Below are positions 22,980-36,180 of a stretch of 64,000 bases of DNA, piece after piece; the first letter of the stretch is position 1; the number at the start of each line of letters is the position of its first letter. Source of the stretch: Isoetes taiwanensis. Its lineage: Eukaryota; Streptophyta; Lycopodiopsida; Isoetales; Isoetaceae. Both the position numbers and the translations under genes were made by a program. The notes under the pieces are model-generated. The model ran no database searches, was not told the DNA's origin, and worked only from the letters and a program-made list of their open reading frames with translations. Where the stretch lies: assembly GCA_021234155.1 (NCBI GenBank), contig JAJEKV010000003.1, forward strand, positions 19,574,386-19,638,385, read 5' to 3'.

Positions 22980-24010
22980 GTATTAGAATGTTGAATACGA
23001 AACCAAGTTGCATAAGGAAATTGAAGGAGAGAAACACTGGCACATTGTGTCAAGCATGAATTTCATGAGAGAATTTCAGAAAAGCTTTCAACTCTATGAA
23101 GAAGTTTCACATAAATTGCGGATTGCAATTGTGATGTATGTCTTTGTTGGTACACATGATAGGGTTTATCCGAGGCACAAAGCACATTTTGTAATGTTAG
23201 CACTCTTTGGAGAAATGGTTTGCCAAAAAGAGGAAAGGGAAGAGTGGCACAATCTGAAGTGCATAAAAGGGGGGATTGTAGAAAAATGTGGTATGAAGAT
23301 TCCCTTATGTCCAAAGAAGTGATGTCGAGAATAGCTAGAAGATGATGTTAAATGGGAGAAACTAGCATTATATGGGCTGAGAAGTCAAGAAAGGGCACTT
23401 CTAGAAGACTAAGATTGGTGGAGAAGCAAACAAATGCTCCTTTCATGCTATACACGCCATGTTTTGATCACATGAAAAAGTTTGTGCATCACAACTGCGG
23501 CTCATTAGTGAGCGAGGAATTTAGGAGAAGCATTGAGAGTCCTAGAGATGATTACGTGATACTCGATGTGACTTTCTGAGAAAAATTACATTGCGACCCT
23601 TGAAGTGCGGTCCCGGGCTGATGGAATCACGAGATCGGATCAACATTTTTGGTACATCACTCTCTTGAGGTAAATGGTAAGTTGGAAAATTTGTTCCTTA
23701 TATTTTACGATGATAGAAGTCATGACACATTTTGTACAACATACATTTCAACTTCATCTTCGGTGGTTGAAAGAGAATGGAAGGATCTCACATCTTGGTA
23801 GCTATCATCTCGTGTGGTCGGATGGTTGTCTTTATGATTCAAATCGAGGAAGATCATTCTACTTCATATGTCTGGTACCATTGTCGACATGGCATTAAGT
23901 GTCTGATAGGAATTTCTTGGATCGGGGGCATGGGAAGAACATATGATGGAGAGAGGCTGCCAAGGCCAAAACAACTCTTAGCCCGGTGAAGCGAAGAGAG
24001 CATGGGATTG
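22980..24010 (+). pseudogene. Degenerate DDE-type transposase (WSDGC...GHGK family)
   Basis: Plus-strand blocks in shifting frames give, in order: a 104-codon block (23,008-23,322); a block ending KKFVHHN...EEFRRSIESPRDDYVILDV (to 23,579), then ENYIATLEVRS after a shift; a block with HLRWLKENG followed by VWSDGC at 23,812-23,829; then RSFYF, and GHGK at 23,926-23,937 with an offset YDG at 23,942-23,950. I know this order (HHN, DFxENY, WSDGCxxQFK, GHGKGxxDG) from plant and animal transposase-like proteins of unnamed function. The three acidic positions would be the DF, SDG and YDG aspartates. The first reads VTF here and the third is out of frame. It has at least four frame breaks, so it cannot make a full protein. 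I could not find the ends or terminal repeats. Confidence 0.6.
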
Positions 24011-25860
24011 AAATAAAGAAGAGGTGCTCATGATGCATGTTGTTTTGAGAAACAAGAAATCTCAAGTTAAGTAGAGTGTGTTGGGAAGTGAAGAATTTTG
24101 AGATTGAGTCAACCATTTGATGTACAACCTTCACAGGTGTCCAAAGGCGCGTGTATCTTCCATAAGTCCGGAGGACCCAACCTGCCGATGGTTAGACCAA
24201 CTATCTTGTTTTTCGCGGTGCACATAAACTTTGAATGGCGAGCATGAGTCATTCAATGTGGAAAGTGGACATTGAAAGCTAGTCCATGTGCATCTTTGAA
24301 GATGCAAATTGGAATCCCGAGCGCAATGTTGCAAATGAGGTAGAGGTTACATGATGTGATACAGTTTGGTGTTTGCTTCTTTTAGCTCTTCGTAATAGGA
24401 AGATGTGCCACTATAATTTCTTTGCGCACTGAGAAAAACATGTATTGGATCGGGGTGTTATTGATTACAAGAATAGAGCATCATCGCGAGGTGGCGCAGT
24501 CATAAACTTACTATTAATAGAAATTTTGGTTACCATAACAAATATAAAGGTACATTGGATGATAGAAAGTATTGATACCCGATTAGAAGTACGTTGTGGA
24601 GCTAAATTTCCCTTGAAGAAGATAAATCGGGGTTAAAGTGCTAGTGCAGCTTTTGCATTGTCGATGATGTGCATGAGATGTTGCTACAAGAGTCTTTAAA
24701 GTGGTGGATGCGTTAGGTGAGAGCTTTGAATTTCTGATCGCTGTATTGTGTTACTTTTTGAATTAGTTGAATTTGCGATGGTTTATCTTTGTGTGAACTA
24801 CAGTTTTGTAAAAATATAGCTGAGACATGTTGAAGTTCAAATTGTGAACAAGTGCAAAGGGTACACATAATTATATTTAGACAAATAGTCACAGTGTACA
24901 CACTTAACTTAAAATGAGGCCTAATCTGTCATTTGGGGCAAATATCTTAAATTACCTATTGCATCATGCATTTCTTCCAACGGTTTCGAGGATTTACATG
25001 TCTTTGCGGCGTGCTTGCTGTTAAGGCATTCTCTACACGGCTATTGGAAGGCGGGTCCACATGGCTAGTCGCTCGCACACAAGGATGGTCTCCCCAAAGT
25101 TGTCTTAATGCAACCTTAGATGCCAAATAGATTTAGCAAATTAGCCAGTATCTGAATCGATCAACCGACATTTCCCAGCTTCGAGGCGTATTGAAGCGTT
25201 GAATTACATTTGTATTGCAGACTTGGGTGCTAGATGGGTTGGTTTGAATCTGCTTTGTTGCGTTGAAGAATTTGACACTTGTTTGTGGATCATTCCTTAC
25301 ACCTACAATGCGCATACAAAATTATTAATTATATCATGTGGAAAGCTTAAGCTGTATTACCTAAGTTATGTACATACAGCACGTATTACCGCTCTGACAT
25401 ACAACATCTAAGCGCAGATTGTATTTCAGTTAGATCATACCGAGATGTGCGAGTGTCCTCGACTTATTTGCTATCGATGTACGGCGCATCATCTTGTACC
25501 CCGCCTTCATCATCTTTACTTTAGCCTTATTGTGGATCTCTTCTTTGTGATGCTAGGCTTCTTAATTAGCAAGCAACCTCTATTGCAAAAGCTCCATGAA
25601 GCTATCAATGTCTTCACCATGGCGGGGTTTGTGCATTTCCTCTTGTGTCATTGTATACTTGAGAAGTATCAAATTGATGCTCTTGGACACTTAAAGTGGG
25701 TAAAAGTCATTTGCATTCTTCAAGCCTACAAACCGGATTCAGTAGCCAACACAAATCTTTAATGCTTCACCAATTGCTGGGATGCCATCTTGGTATGCAG
25801 AGCAACCCTCATTGAAGATACATTTTGAAGGAAGGAATTAAATTAAATCATAAACACATC
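24010..25860. other. Unassigned sequence downstream of the transposase remnant
   Basis: Short frames only. The plus-strand block at 24,445-24,636 (63 codons) may be a further part of the transposase remnant but has no motif. A 105-codon frame at 25,445-25,762 is hydrophobic and unrecognised. Confidence 0.4.
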
Positions 25861-26206
25861 CTATTTACGTATTACGGATGCTTGAGAATTAAATGTCCAA
25901 AGGGAAAAGAAATATACGTCCCATCGGTGGCCTCTAAGAAGAGGGTCCAACATCTATTGCCACCGCCGATGAATTTAAATCTTGGTATGCCTTGCTCATA
26001 CAACTTGATACCACAATGGTATCCCGGAACATCAGGGAAGATCGACCCGGCATTAAATCCCAATGGTTGGAACACCGATTACAACAATGATTTAGACAAT
26101 GGACAACAAAGAAGACTCCATCCAGTGTGAGTGGATTGGCGCCCGAGGTGCCATTATAGTCAGGTCTTTGATTTACAATAGTAACCCAAAATGCCTTGGA
26201 GATCAA
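25825..26206. other. Coding-like block, strand uncertain
   Basis: Three frames are open over the same ~300 bases: plus 25,825-26,130 (101 codons, Pro/Asn-rich end) and minus 25,872-26,075 and 25,934-26,206. The minus frame ending at 25,872 reads most like a folded protein (FKFIGGGNRCWTLFLEATDG), but no family is recognised. It may belong to a minus-strand transposon remnant. Confidence 0.2.
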
Positions 26207-26209
26207 ATA

Positions 26210-27470
26210 TAGTAAGCCATATGATAATCCAGGCGATTAGGTTAGCCATACATCTAGCAAATGACCTAAGGATAAGGCGAGAAAGTCTAAACTAATTCTA
26301 GTTTTTAACCCTTGGTAGAAATTAAGCGTTGCAAACAATTTCTTATTCCGATAAATTTCAAAGAAATTACAATAGAGTCAAATTAACTTCGTTATAAAGT
26401 TGGAATGAGTTTAACTACCGCTCTTACGCTTATGCCCGGTGACAACTTGTTTTGTCTCATCTCTTCTTCTCAAACCATAATTCAATCATGGCTTTTATTA
26501 GTACGAACATACGCCAAGTGCAAAATCCTTAGCCGAACCATGTTGATGAAAAGCGCAACAAACCGCAAAGATTAAGATCGTACAATAAAACATCCCGAAG
26601 ATTTATGTGAAATATAAGAACAACTCACCATGTACTGAAATTCAGCAGGCATCCACAAAAGCTTGCATGAGTATCACCTGCAAAATGGCGAAGCATTCCT
26701 CACCGGATTTGTTCTTGGAGCCCTGCGGGAATAGTTCCTTCTTCCGCTGCAGTTCTTCACATATAAATTGACTCTCAGTAGGCTAGAAGAGTTGAAGTTT
26801 AAGATATCATGATGACATCCGCTGTAAAACTTTGCACACACACAAAATAGAACGTACAACTAAGATTTAAAGCGTGATGGTACATATCTTGAAAGAAATG
26901 CTCACATATTTAGGAGTTCTTTTGTCACTGTCGCATACCGGTCATGGAGTTCAACACAATAGTGCGGGAGAAGCCATTGAGGTGAATGCGCGAATTTACT
27001 GCGGTCTAAAACAAAATCCGCAAAACATGATGGGCGAGGTCCTCAACGAGCTGGAACCATAATATCGTTTACCCCAACAGCAATGCCTTGTGGCCCTTTC
27101 TCCATTTGCGCCACGCTGTTTGTCCCTACATACTATTAGCATCCGGGGCTAATCTTGTAAAGATAGTCAAAAAGTTTTTGAAGGGGAAGAAAAGAAGACA
27201 TCTAGCCATTTGGATGTCAATGTATACATACCTTAGGAATATGTCTAAATGTCACATTAGCCATGTACTATCTTTAAACAATGTCTCCACATGATGTTAC
27301 GTGACCTTAATCGAGAGGTTGACTTGGAGCGGATAGAATGGAACCATTGTATACGCTGAAGGTTATCCATATCCTTTACCAAACCAAGCATCAATGGTAA
27401 TAGCATAAAACATATTTACTAATCAGATTACACTTCTGATTGCTCAAGCGATTAAACTTCTAGTTCTCTT
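26210..27470. other. Unassigned sequence
   Basis: A+T-rich with short frames at 26,674-26,859 (minus) and 26,874-27,294 (plus), none with a recognisable product. Confidence 0.5.
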
Positions 27471-27720
27471 GGCGTAGCGACACCTTTGTATCTTTTCTTT
27501 TTCTTGACTCTTTCTACGTTCACACCACTATGCGTATCGTTCTATCCTCAGTTCTCCTTCTCTTACTTCACCACAACCCTGCTTCATGCTCTGTGGCCAC
27601 ATTTCTCCACTACGATTTCTTGATTACCCGGTTGTATATGTTCCTGTCTTGCAGTTCTTCAATCTTTTGTTGTAGTTCCAACTAAGACATAGATCCACTA
27701 GTTCCCTCTTTTTTCGCGAA
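27470..27720 (-). pseudogene. Frame-broken coding-like block, minus strand
   Basis: The minus strand reads a charged helical segment, LELQQKIEELQDRNI, followed after a frame break by a Lys/Arg-rich segment (KRRRTEDRTIR). This is the pattern of a coiled coil next to a basic tail, seen in many transposon-encoded structural proteins. No family can be named. Confidence 0.25.
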
Positions 27721-29035
27721 TAATAAAATGTATGAACATCTGATAACTAAATCTGATAAGTAGTTTTGACTTACCATGGCTTGACATTTTCAAGTTCGAT
27801 TCGATGATGTGGCATTGGCTTTAGAATTGGTACCTTCGCACATTAATGCATTTGTTTTTCTTGGGAGTGTCGAAGACCTACAATAATATCTTTTCTTTAG
27901 AGTGTCGAGGCGGCCTCCATTGTTCTCCTAAACCATTTGGTTCGATGCTACAAGATAACTCATTGTCGATAGCGGCATAAACATCAAGAAAATGTAGAAA
28001 TTAAACTAATATGGACACACTGTGTTGCCACATTCAGCCAACTGGCCGGGGAGCTCAATTTGTTATTGCATGTAGAAGCTGGTGCTAACTTTGCTTGAGC
28101 TATCACATTTATTAAAATGGGCTCAATTTGCTTCCTTATAAAATCCGATAAATTCATTTAAAACTAATTACTTACTTGATGTTCCTTCCTCCTCTCTCGT
28201 ATACTTGCTACAAATGTGACGAGATGTGTTGGTGACCTAGATGTGGACCCAGGGTTGACTTATCATGCTTCCCTCCATAATCTTCTACACAACTTGAAAA
28301 ATCGTGTCTTTCTGAAGGAGGATCTACTCACATTCTTAGAGCATCGCATCACAGTGAAATTGAAATACATATAAAATACCATAACCACATATCACATACC
28401 TTTCTCACGGCTTCTTTATACTACCCATGTCACTGCCAAGAATGAAAGCATTACGATAATAACTAGATGGTGAAAGAAATGTACAATCGGAGAAAAGCAA
28501 TGTGCAATCCAATTCCAAATGTGTATTCCATGTATCGTATTGCGGAAATAATATGCAGTTTATGTACACACATCAAATGTAGAAAGCTTCCTAGAAAAAG
28601 AATTCATAATGCATTCCATGTGTTTGTATTAGATATATTAGATATATTTGGAGCCAACTAATTGCATTAAAATGTGATCTGACATGTATCAAAATGTCCC
28701 CGGTAGAAGACCACATGTTATACAGTAGCACCACAGTGAGTTACCTGCTATCCTATTTTCTTAGTGCATAAGTAACTCCTCAATATTATCTGGCTTGTGC
28801 TTTGTACACCATGCACATTAATAGTATGCATGTACTAACATGATGTTTACACCGGCCTAGAAAAGCAAAGCGATCCAACCCTACAAATCTTCACTTCAGC
28901 CTACGTTTTAAAACCCAAATGTAATTAATATACCTCTGAGCGATTAATGCACAACCAATGCACAACTTCTAACTAATATCCATCTACCAATCTTACACGA
29001 ACTAATAAAGAAAGACATAGAAAGAAATGATTAGC
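27720..29035. other. Unassigned A+T-rich sequence
   Basis: A 64-codon frame at 28,467-28,661 (plus) is unrecognised. No repeats or RNA features are visible. Confidence 0.5.
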
Positions 29036-29039
29036 CATG

Positions 29040-29565
29040 CTTACCTTTTCCAATCAGCTGATACTTGCAGTAGATTCACATCCATGTGCGTGACTGATGC
29101 CATGAGTTGTTCCTTGTGCTAGCAAGATAGGAGGAGAATCACACGTAAGCCAAAGGCGTGCAGGGATGTCACCACCCAAAGATGCCAATACCAAGGAAGA
29201 ACCAAAATGCTTTGCTGCCAATTTGTCTTGAGGATGAAAAATCAGCATTTAGGTACTCTGCCATTGAAACCAAAGAAAGAGGAGGAGGCTGCAAGCTAAG
29301 GACAGAGTGATCTAAGAACTCCCTCAACTCAAAATCTTTGTGTCCCCCTCCTCAATTGCTCTCTTCTTTGAGAGACGCTAAATTGAGTTGAGAATCCTGA
29401 AACGCCTCAACTGGATGCTTTGCTTCACTTCCTTGCTAAGCTCGGCTAGATCACGCCCCGCTTGAACCAGCGCCAGTGCATCCTCCACTTCATTTTATGT
29501 GCTCAAACTTCATGGCACTCGAGTCACTTCCATCCATCTGCTGTTGAAATGCACCAACTTCGACA
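29040..29565 (-). pseudogene. Frameshifted protein-coding remnant, unknown family
   Basis: Reading the minus strand from 29,565 down gives a segment with MDGSDSSAMKFEHIK, then after a one-base shift EVEDALALVQAGRDLAELSK and more. After another shift comes FELREFLDHSVLSL and MAEYLNADFSSSRQ, and finally a 64-codon frame ending at 29,054 with HFGSSLVLASLGGDIPARL. The last block is followed by AAAAGGTAAGC, a good splice-donor match at about 29,040. The amphipathic helix plus the alternating beta-like segment look like a genuine protein, but I could not name the family. The frame breaks make it a pseudogene, unless they are assembly errors. Confidence 0.35.
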
Positions 29566-29984
29566 TCAGTTCAAATGGTCAGTCTAAAGCCTCATGGACT
29601 AGCTTTAGAATATCGCCCTTTCCCCTTCCCTATGCTTCAAAGTCATTATAGGCTGCGATTCACCGTCTCTTATGGGGTCTGCATCTCCTTACATATGCTC
29701 CTTCAAAGGAATTAACAAAATACATTCAATGGATCCCTCTTTTTTGTAGAAAGTATCATAGGACTTATGGCCCTTGGCATTCTTTGGACTTGGTACATTT
29801 AACCAGTCAAAACCTCAGTTCTTTGACCTTGCTTTTAAATTTTGTGTTTGTTTTATCATCAATAGTTGCCTTAAATTAAGGCAGCAGCAAAATACATAGG
29901 AACATGATTAAGTACATCTTTCCTCTAGAATGCAAACTCATACCACTTAAAAGTGCACAGTCTTCCAACTTCACGGCTCATCCT

Positions 29985-30200
29985 TGTACGTGGAGTTCCT
30001 TAGATCCCAAACCCATCACTAAAGAGTTGTACTGCGAGTTGCCCTTGAATTTCATGAATCCTTCGCGAGAAATCATGCTCCATATGCAGCCCAGGACTTG
30101 GACTTCCAGAAATGTGTCCACTGCTTCCAGGAAGCCACAGGAGATTTTGGTGATCACGGCCTCTTCTTTGAGTGTCTTTGCCGTATCTATACACAGAGCA
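29985..30200 (-). pseudogene. Minus-strand open block, possible exon of the same remnant
   Basis: About 70 codons stay open after an acceptor-like TGTGTATAG near 30,190. They contain TLKEEAVITKISCGFLEAVD and MKFKGNSQYNSLVMGLGSKE. The block lies 400 bases upstream, in gene order, of the frameshifted block at 29.0-29.6 kb and has similar composition. The two could be exons of one decayed gene. No family is recognised. Confidence 0.25.
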
Positions 30201-30219
30201 CAGCAAAATATCTTTTAAT

Positions 30220-33200
30220 TATTACAAGTGCAACAATCTGAGCTTGCATGTAAACAAAAACCTAAAGTAATGAATTAGGCGAGAAAGAAAAAACTAGGAA
30301 GAAAGGCAGTTATTACCTTTGATTTGGAGCTTGAATCTTTATTAAACTGCGAGATCGAGTGCGGTCATGAGAATTAAGCGAGGTCAATGGCAAAAAGCAG
30401 GCGGGAAGAAGAATTGGAGAATTTGATGTACTGTTGGCCGAAAAAAAACCAAATTCCCGTTAATTATTGTCCATTTCTAAAAATGTATATGTATTAAAAT
30501 GACCCAATATTTATCACCTAGCGTGCTTTACCCTTGTATTGATGAAATCATGGAAAACAACTTGGAATGGATCTATTTGACATCAAAGGGGCGAAATGTG
30601 CAAAGCGGAGAATCCAGAGAGAAATGGCAGAATTGGCAAGGATAAGCGGTTTTACTTGCATCTTTTGTCAGTGAGCTGATGGGAGACTTGTTAATCTTGG
30701 GTAAAGATGCGTAGAAATAGCCGCAGGAGCAGTAGATTTGGGAAAAGAAAGTAGAATCAAAGAGATCCAGGCAAGTTAAGCTGACAAAATAATTTGATTT
30801 TAATGGCCACTGAACCCGGTAGGTTTCTTGTATGAAAGCGGTAGAAATGGATAAGGAAACACCTTGACAAATCGGGATGATTTGGAAGTTTGGAGCTGGA
30901 TCCAGATGGAATGGAGGCTGGAATTTAGTCTTTACTTGGTAGTGTTTGTCATACATGTAATAGATTAGGTAAAAGCGTAACAAGCAAGGTGCTTTCTTGC
31001 GGAGAAGGATACCCTACGGTGGCCGAGAGTAATGTGTTTTCATGTTTCTTGTTGTCGTTTTACGTTTTCATGGTTCTTGTTGGGTCATTTTTGTGTGTGG
31101 GGCACTTATTAATGGTTGAGGCGTGGGGTTTTGTTTGTGTTGTTTTGTTTTGTTTTATAGATTGTATGGACCAAGAAGAAGGCTTGCAAAGCTCATTACC
31201 TAGACCAATTAGGATTGGCGTGATTATGATCTTTGTCTAAAACATATTAGCCATTTATAGAAGAGATGCTTTTTGTAGTTATATATTAGTAATGCATTTA
31301 ATGCAAGGGGCACAATATGAATACATGCTTTCATTTTTCTTAATGAATGGATTAAAATATTAAGAATAGAAGGACCTAATGGTACAAAAGGACCAATTCA
31401 TTGCTTTTAGTAGCTAGTAAAGAAGTTGCATCAAGATCTTGGTCACAAAATGAGACCTATTATTGTCAATAAAATCTGATTATGATGTTCAGATGTTTAA
31501 TGAGCGTCGAGGCCGAGAATATCAATAAACTACGATCTTAAGGACCTTCTAGCAAGGTACATCTTGGGCAATATCGAGGCATCCATATATATGATGGCAA
31601 ATTTTGTATAGGCCAAAAATAACACGCAAGACAAATAAAGCGTGATTATTAAGATTCAACATAGCATATCAATTGCTAAAGAAGTCAAGCTTTATTTGAA
31701 GAAATAAAGGCAAAGTATTAATCAGTGTATCTATAAAAGGCACATTGCAAATATGACAAAGCTAAGTGATAAATCTTCTAGCAAAAGATCATATAAGTAC
31801 TTCCCACAACAATGTTTGATAAAGTTTTGCGCTCTATATCGTATGTCGGTAGCAAAATAGAAAAGTATATGGTACACACTTGCATGCTTGTCTCTGTGTC
31901 AATGAGCATATCTTGACTGCTCTTGCCAAAAGAAAAAGCGAGGCTATCGTTCGGTAGCTTCAAATTCCTTGTTTAAATTATATTCCACAATGTGCAAAAG
32001 TATGTTATACCACGACCATCGTCAGCATCCATTTAGCCGATAGTACGCCAAAAAAAACTCAACTACACATACTATCACACAATTTGCAAAAGCTGTGATC
32101 TGGCCCGATGATTAAAATTATCACGATTAAGTTCCACTAACAATTTCTACATGATTCTACGTATCCCCTTACCCGATTCTATAGATGCGGTCGGTCTTAA
32201 TGGCCGAACAATCAAAACATAATCCATTTAATTAAGTCAACATTTAAAGTATCATATCTTTTTTAGGCATTTGAGATAAATTGAGTAGAAAGTACATTAT
32301 TATATTAGAAATATGTTATTCCTATGAGTCACGGTACCCAAAGGTCCTACTTATGTAGGAGTTGCAATCCCAACCATGTGATTGGTCTAAATAAATTTGC
32401 TTCTTTGAATCTCTGCCATGTCATGGATTATAGAATGGCTTGAGCAACCTTCTAATGAAGGCTTAACATTATTGCAAAGAGGTTGCTCACAAAGACAACT
32501 CGATTTATTGCTTACAAAATACATTAGAATTTTGAACCCAATTTATAAGGTACATACCTCCTATTCTGTAAACAATCTTCTGTCTCCCTGTGTTATACCA
32601 ATACAATTGCTGCAATACATAACTCTATTGCTTGTACATACCTCCTATTCGCATGAAACCAATCTAAGCTATGACTCCTAAATGTACTGTGGTTCCCATT
32701 ATCCTAATAATGCAAATAAAAGGGAAACTAGCATACACCTTTTACTGCTATGCAAAACATGGGGTAAAGAAAGGGGCAGCCTCTGAGAGAAAAGCTGAGT
32801 TCCACCATAACCTTAAGCCCAGGATGGGTAGATGGGTAATGTCACGCCTTGACTGACCTTCAAACTCGACGCCATTTGAGTGAGAAATCTTGATCATGCA
32901 CGAGTATAAAGAGCGGAGAAGTTAGAGGTCAACTTTCATAAATCTTTTAGCCCGGTTGACACAAGCGTAGCTGACTTTCCTCTATCATAACTTTCAAATA
33001 GTTCATTTCAGCGGGAAAACTAATGCACATATTTGCCATCATATTTGTTCTATTAGATGCAGCAGGATCCTTGCACTCAATAATGGTAAATGCGATTTTC
33101 AAAAAACGTCGATTTTTAAAATCCCGACTTTCGATTGTTTCTTATAGCGTAAGTTCCTACTTGTAACATGCGGTCGCTACGGTGTCGTTATAGAACAATA

Positions 33201-34800
33201 AATAGGGTTAGAAGAGCATTTACATAAGCTTCAACGTAAAGAAATTAGGCTAGTCCATCTAGCCCGTAATGTAACAAAAATCAACTCTCATTTGTTAACT
33301 GCACAAAATGTCAACTGACACTAATTAAAATTAATAACATCCAAACATGACATGGAAAATAAAACTATTAACAAAAGTGGAATCACGGAGTTATGGTTAT
33401 ACTCTATCAATATGATGGCATTAGACTTGAAAGGCATTCTCGTAACATTACCAAACAAATCGAATAGCAAAGTCCCCAAAATCAAATGAGAATTTCTCAT
33501 GTTGGTAAGCTGTCAATCTTTGAAAGAATATCATAATGACTTACGGGGCATCACGAGGAAGTCCATATAAATTTGCTTTCTTTTAAGATGGATACCATGA
33601 TCCCATTTACAAAATGGATTTTACTGATCTAATGGTAAGCGAAATTGGAGACAGTGGTGCAGCCAGCATTTAATTTACGATTTAAATTGGCAATACAGCA
33701 TATAGTGCTTGGAGCAAATGAAAATAGGAAAACACAATCACCGGTATAAGATGGCATCGGATCCCAGATTTTACTATATTCAAAAAGGCGACTATGCGAA
33801 TGTCATTCCTTTACCATTGACCTCTGTAGACACAATTCGACCAAAGGATTGATCACGAGAGTTCCACATGTCAATTGCCTTCCATAGGGTTTGTAAAGCA
33901 TTATACAATTCTGCTGCAAGAGCAAACACTAAAATCGACAAAAGAAAAGGAAAAATTTTGCGGTTGTTTTTCATAAGCCAATTACCATGCCAAAACCATT
34001 TTGAGCACCACCATCCACACGATTTAGAAGCATTGCCAACATATCTAAATACAGCTACCTATCTACAATCATAAAAGCATGGGATAAACTAGGAATGGAA
34101 TCGGAAATCACGGTAAGTGACTGGCACGAGGAACGCTACGGAAATTGTTGATATAAAGAATGCGAAATACCTCGTTTTGTGTGTGAGTTTGAATCTACGG
34201 CAGACGAGTGAATCTACATCTGAGAAAAATGTTGCGTAATGCTCACGATGCTTTGATCATGTTGCAAAAGAAAACGAGGAAGGATAATAGTTATGTGATT
34301 TCCTCATAAGCGGTGATTTAAAATCTAGCAATGCGGCGAAATACGACTTGCTGGATCCTCTATGACTTTCACCAAAAATCAACTTTGATCCATTAGTTTA
34401 TGCCTGATCATATCTATCACGGAATGGCTTATTTTAGAGGAGAGTCTAGAGCGAAAATTTAAGCGTCGGAATCTGAAAGGGAAGTGATAAGACCATAGGC
34501 GTATATGCTAGGACGGATCGAAGTACCATTGCGGATGTTAAACCATAAAATAATGGAAGGATTTGCCACAAGCTCCTTATTGATTGTAAAGTACATTGCT
34601 CTTTGTAGATAGACGATGCAGGATGCCAACAAGAGCTAAAGGGAATCAAGTTCCACAGATCCTGACCTCATTTACGCTCCAGATCCTTTGGCTAGCGGAC
34701 ATAAATTACGAAGGAAAATCTTGATGCATACGCGGTTACCGGTTGGAGCATCACGGATCCGAGCGCGGAGTGACCAATTTCTGTGAATAGTAGGTTGGTG
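30220..34800. other. Unassigned sequence, no gene seen
   Basis: Open frames such as 30,573-30,983 (minus, 136 codons) and 30,989-31,240 (plus, hydrophobic) have no recognisable domain. A 17-base direct repeat, GTACATACCTCCTATTC (first copy with a one-base variant), occurs near 32,549 and 32,635. The rest is A+T-rich. Confidence 0.45.
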
Positions 34801-34805
34801 ATCAT

Positions 34806-34905
34806 CTGACATACTAGGTATATTCTAGCATATACCTAGGATGGCATATAAACCCATAGCGAGGTTTGCCCCTAGGGGCAACCCAAAAAGCGATTAGTCG
34901 CGAAA
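34806..34905. repeat. Dispersed ~100-bp repeat with a CCCCTAGGGGC core (copy 2)
   Basis: Matches 19,522-19,622. The core GCCCCTAGGGGCAACCC contains a perfect palindrome CCCCTAGGGG. It lies about 220 bases before the ~1 kb repeat at 35.1 kb and may be part of the same long element. Confidence 0.45.
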
Positions 34906-35124
34906 TGATAAAATGTAAAACATTTAGCTAAAGAGACTAAGGTTATAAGTTAAAAGATTAGTTAGGGATAAAGCTAGGCTAGGGAAATTAAGCTGAGAGG
35001 TATAAGGCAAAGGAGTTATGGCCCGGAAATTAAAGTTGGTGCGAAAATGATCGAATAAACAACTGTGTCATCGAATAAACCTTTCTTAGAATTATGAACC
35101 TAAATGAATAGACCATTTACTTAG

Positions 35125-36180
35125 AATGTTAGGAAATGATAATGAATGTTTATTTTAAATTTATTGGTGATGGTTATATTACGCATTATGCCTTGTAATG
35201 GAAGACTAAACGATGAACCATGGTTTGGTTCTCTTCTTTGCATAAAGTGTGCGATATGGAATTTGCTTGATGTTGGTATTAAAAGGCATATTATCCATAA
35301 TGATAATGAGTTGTAAATGATTATCTATGGTATGAATTCTTTGATATAGACCTCTTGGTAGATCACGAGTTTCGATGGTCTAGACTTCGCTGATTTTTGC
35401 CTGATAAGAATGTAAATGTTATTATTTGAACATGTTGTTGTCTTGAGTAGCGTATTTCGCGTCATGCAGTTAAGTGGTCCTCCAATCGCTGGGCCAGCGA
35501 AACATGGATACAAGATAATATTACACCGCGTAGAGATTTACCGAATCTCTATATCCTTTGGCACGATCATTCGAGTTGACCTTGCTCGGACCGAGGAGGA
35601 GGAATATTGGTTGCAATAATGTTGATGCTATGATTGTTGGATTCTTATATATGTGGTTTTGAGCGTTAGGAATGAAGTTACCCAGTAGTGAGGGTTTATA
35701 ATGGAGTATGCTTGTTGGACTGCGTAACTTGGATTGCGGTGAGGAGTTCACGGCAAAGAGTTGAGTTAATATTTCTAGGTTAATGCTTGTATTGCTTATT
35801 CTAGACATGTCCTAGATCCCCAGATCCCCACTTAGTCCATGTGACTATTAACCCGGTGGTTGATGGTGTAGCGAGAGGTCGCGAGATGCTGGAAGTAGCC
35901 AAAGCCGAGGAAAGAGTAGAAGTGTGGATTGTCATGCGATAAACTTGATAATTATTATTATATATTGGCTTGAGACTATAGTTATTAAGAGCATTAACTG
36001 TTGTGCGAGATCATTGATTGGATAATGGACAAAATATTTTGAGACCTTAGAATATACACAAAGATTAAATTCTTTGCCTAAGCATGAATGTATTATTTTC
36101 TTGAGTTCTTAGGGTTAAGTAGATCCAACGGTTGATGGGATCTCCAATTACCGAGAAGCTAACTGGCCAGGCCCGTCACA
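35125..36180 (+). repeat. ~1 kb dispersed repeat, copy 1 (LTR-like)
   Basis: Colinear with 42,925-43,908. Shared landmarks are GAAATGATAATG, GGTGATGGTT, CATTATGC, GAACCATGG, GAATATTGGTTGCAAT, TATTTCTAGGTTAATGCTT, AGTAGAAGTGT, TTATTATTATATATTGGC and GCATGTATTA / GAATGTATTA. The last bases, CCGTCACA, resemble the CA end of a plant LTR. No reading frame is conserved between the copies, so a non-coding LTR is likelier than a gene. The left boundary is not clear. Confidence 0.7.

Noticed and set aside
29041-29330. Resemblance of the 29-kb block to a sliding-clamp (RAD9-type) protein
   Set aside because: Only a short VLA-type strand and a D-I spacing look alike. The order of segments does not match, so I left the family unnamed.
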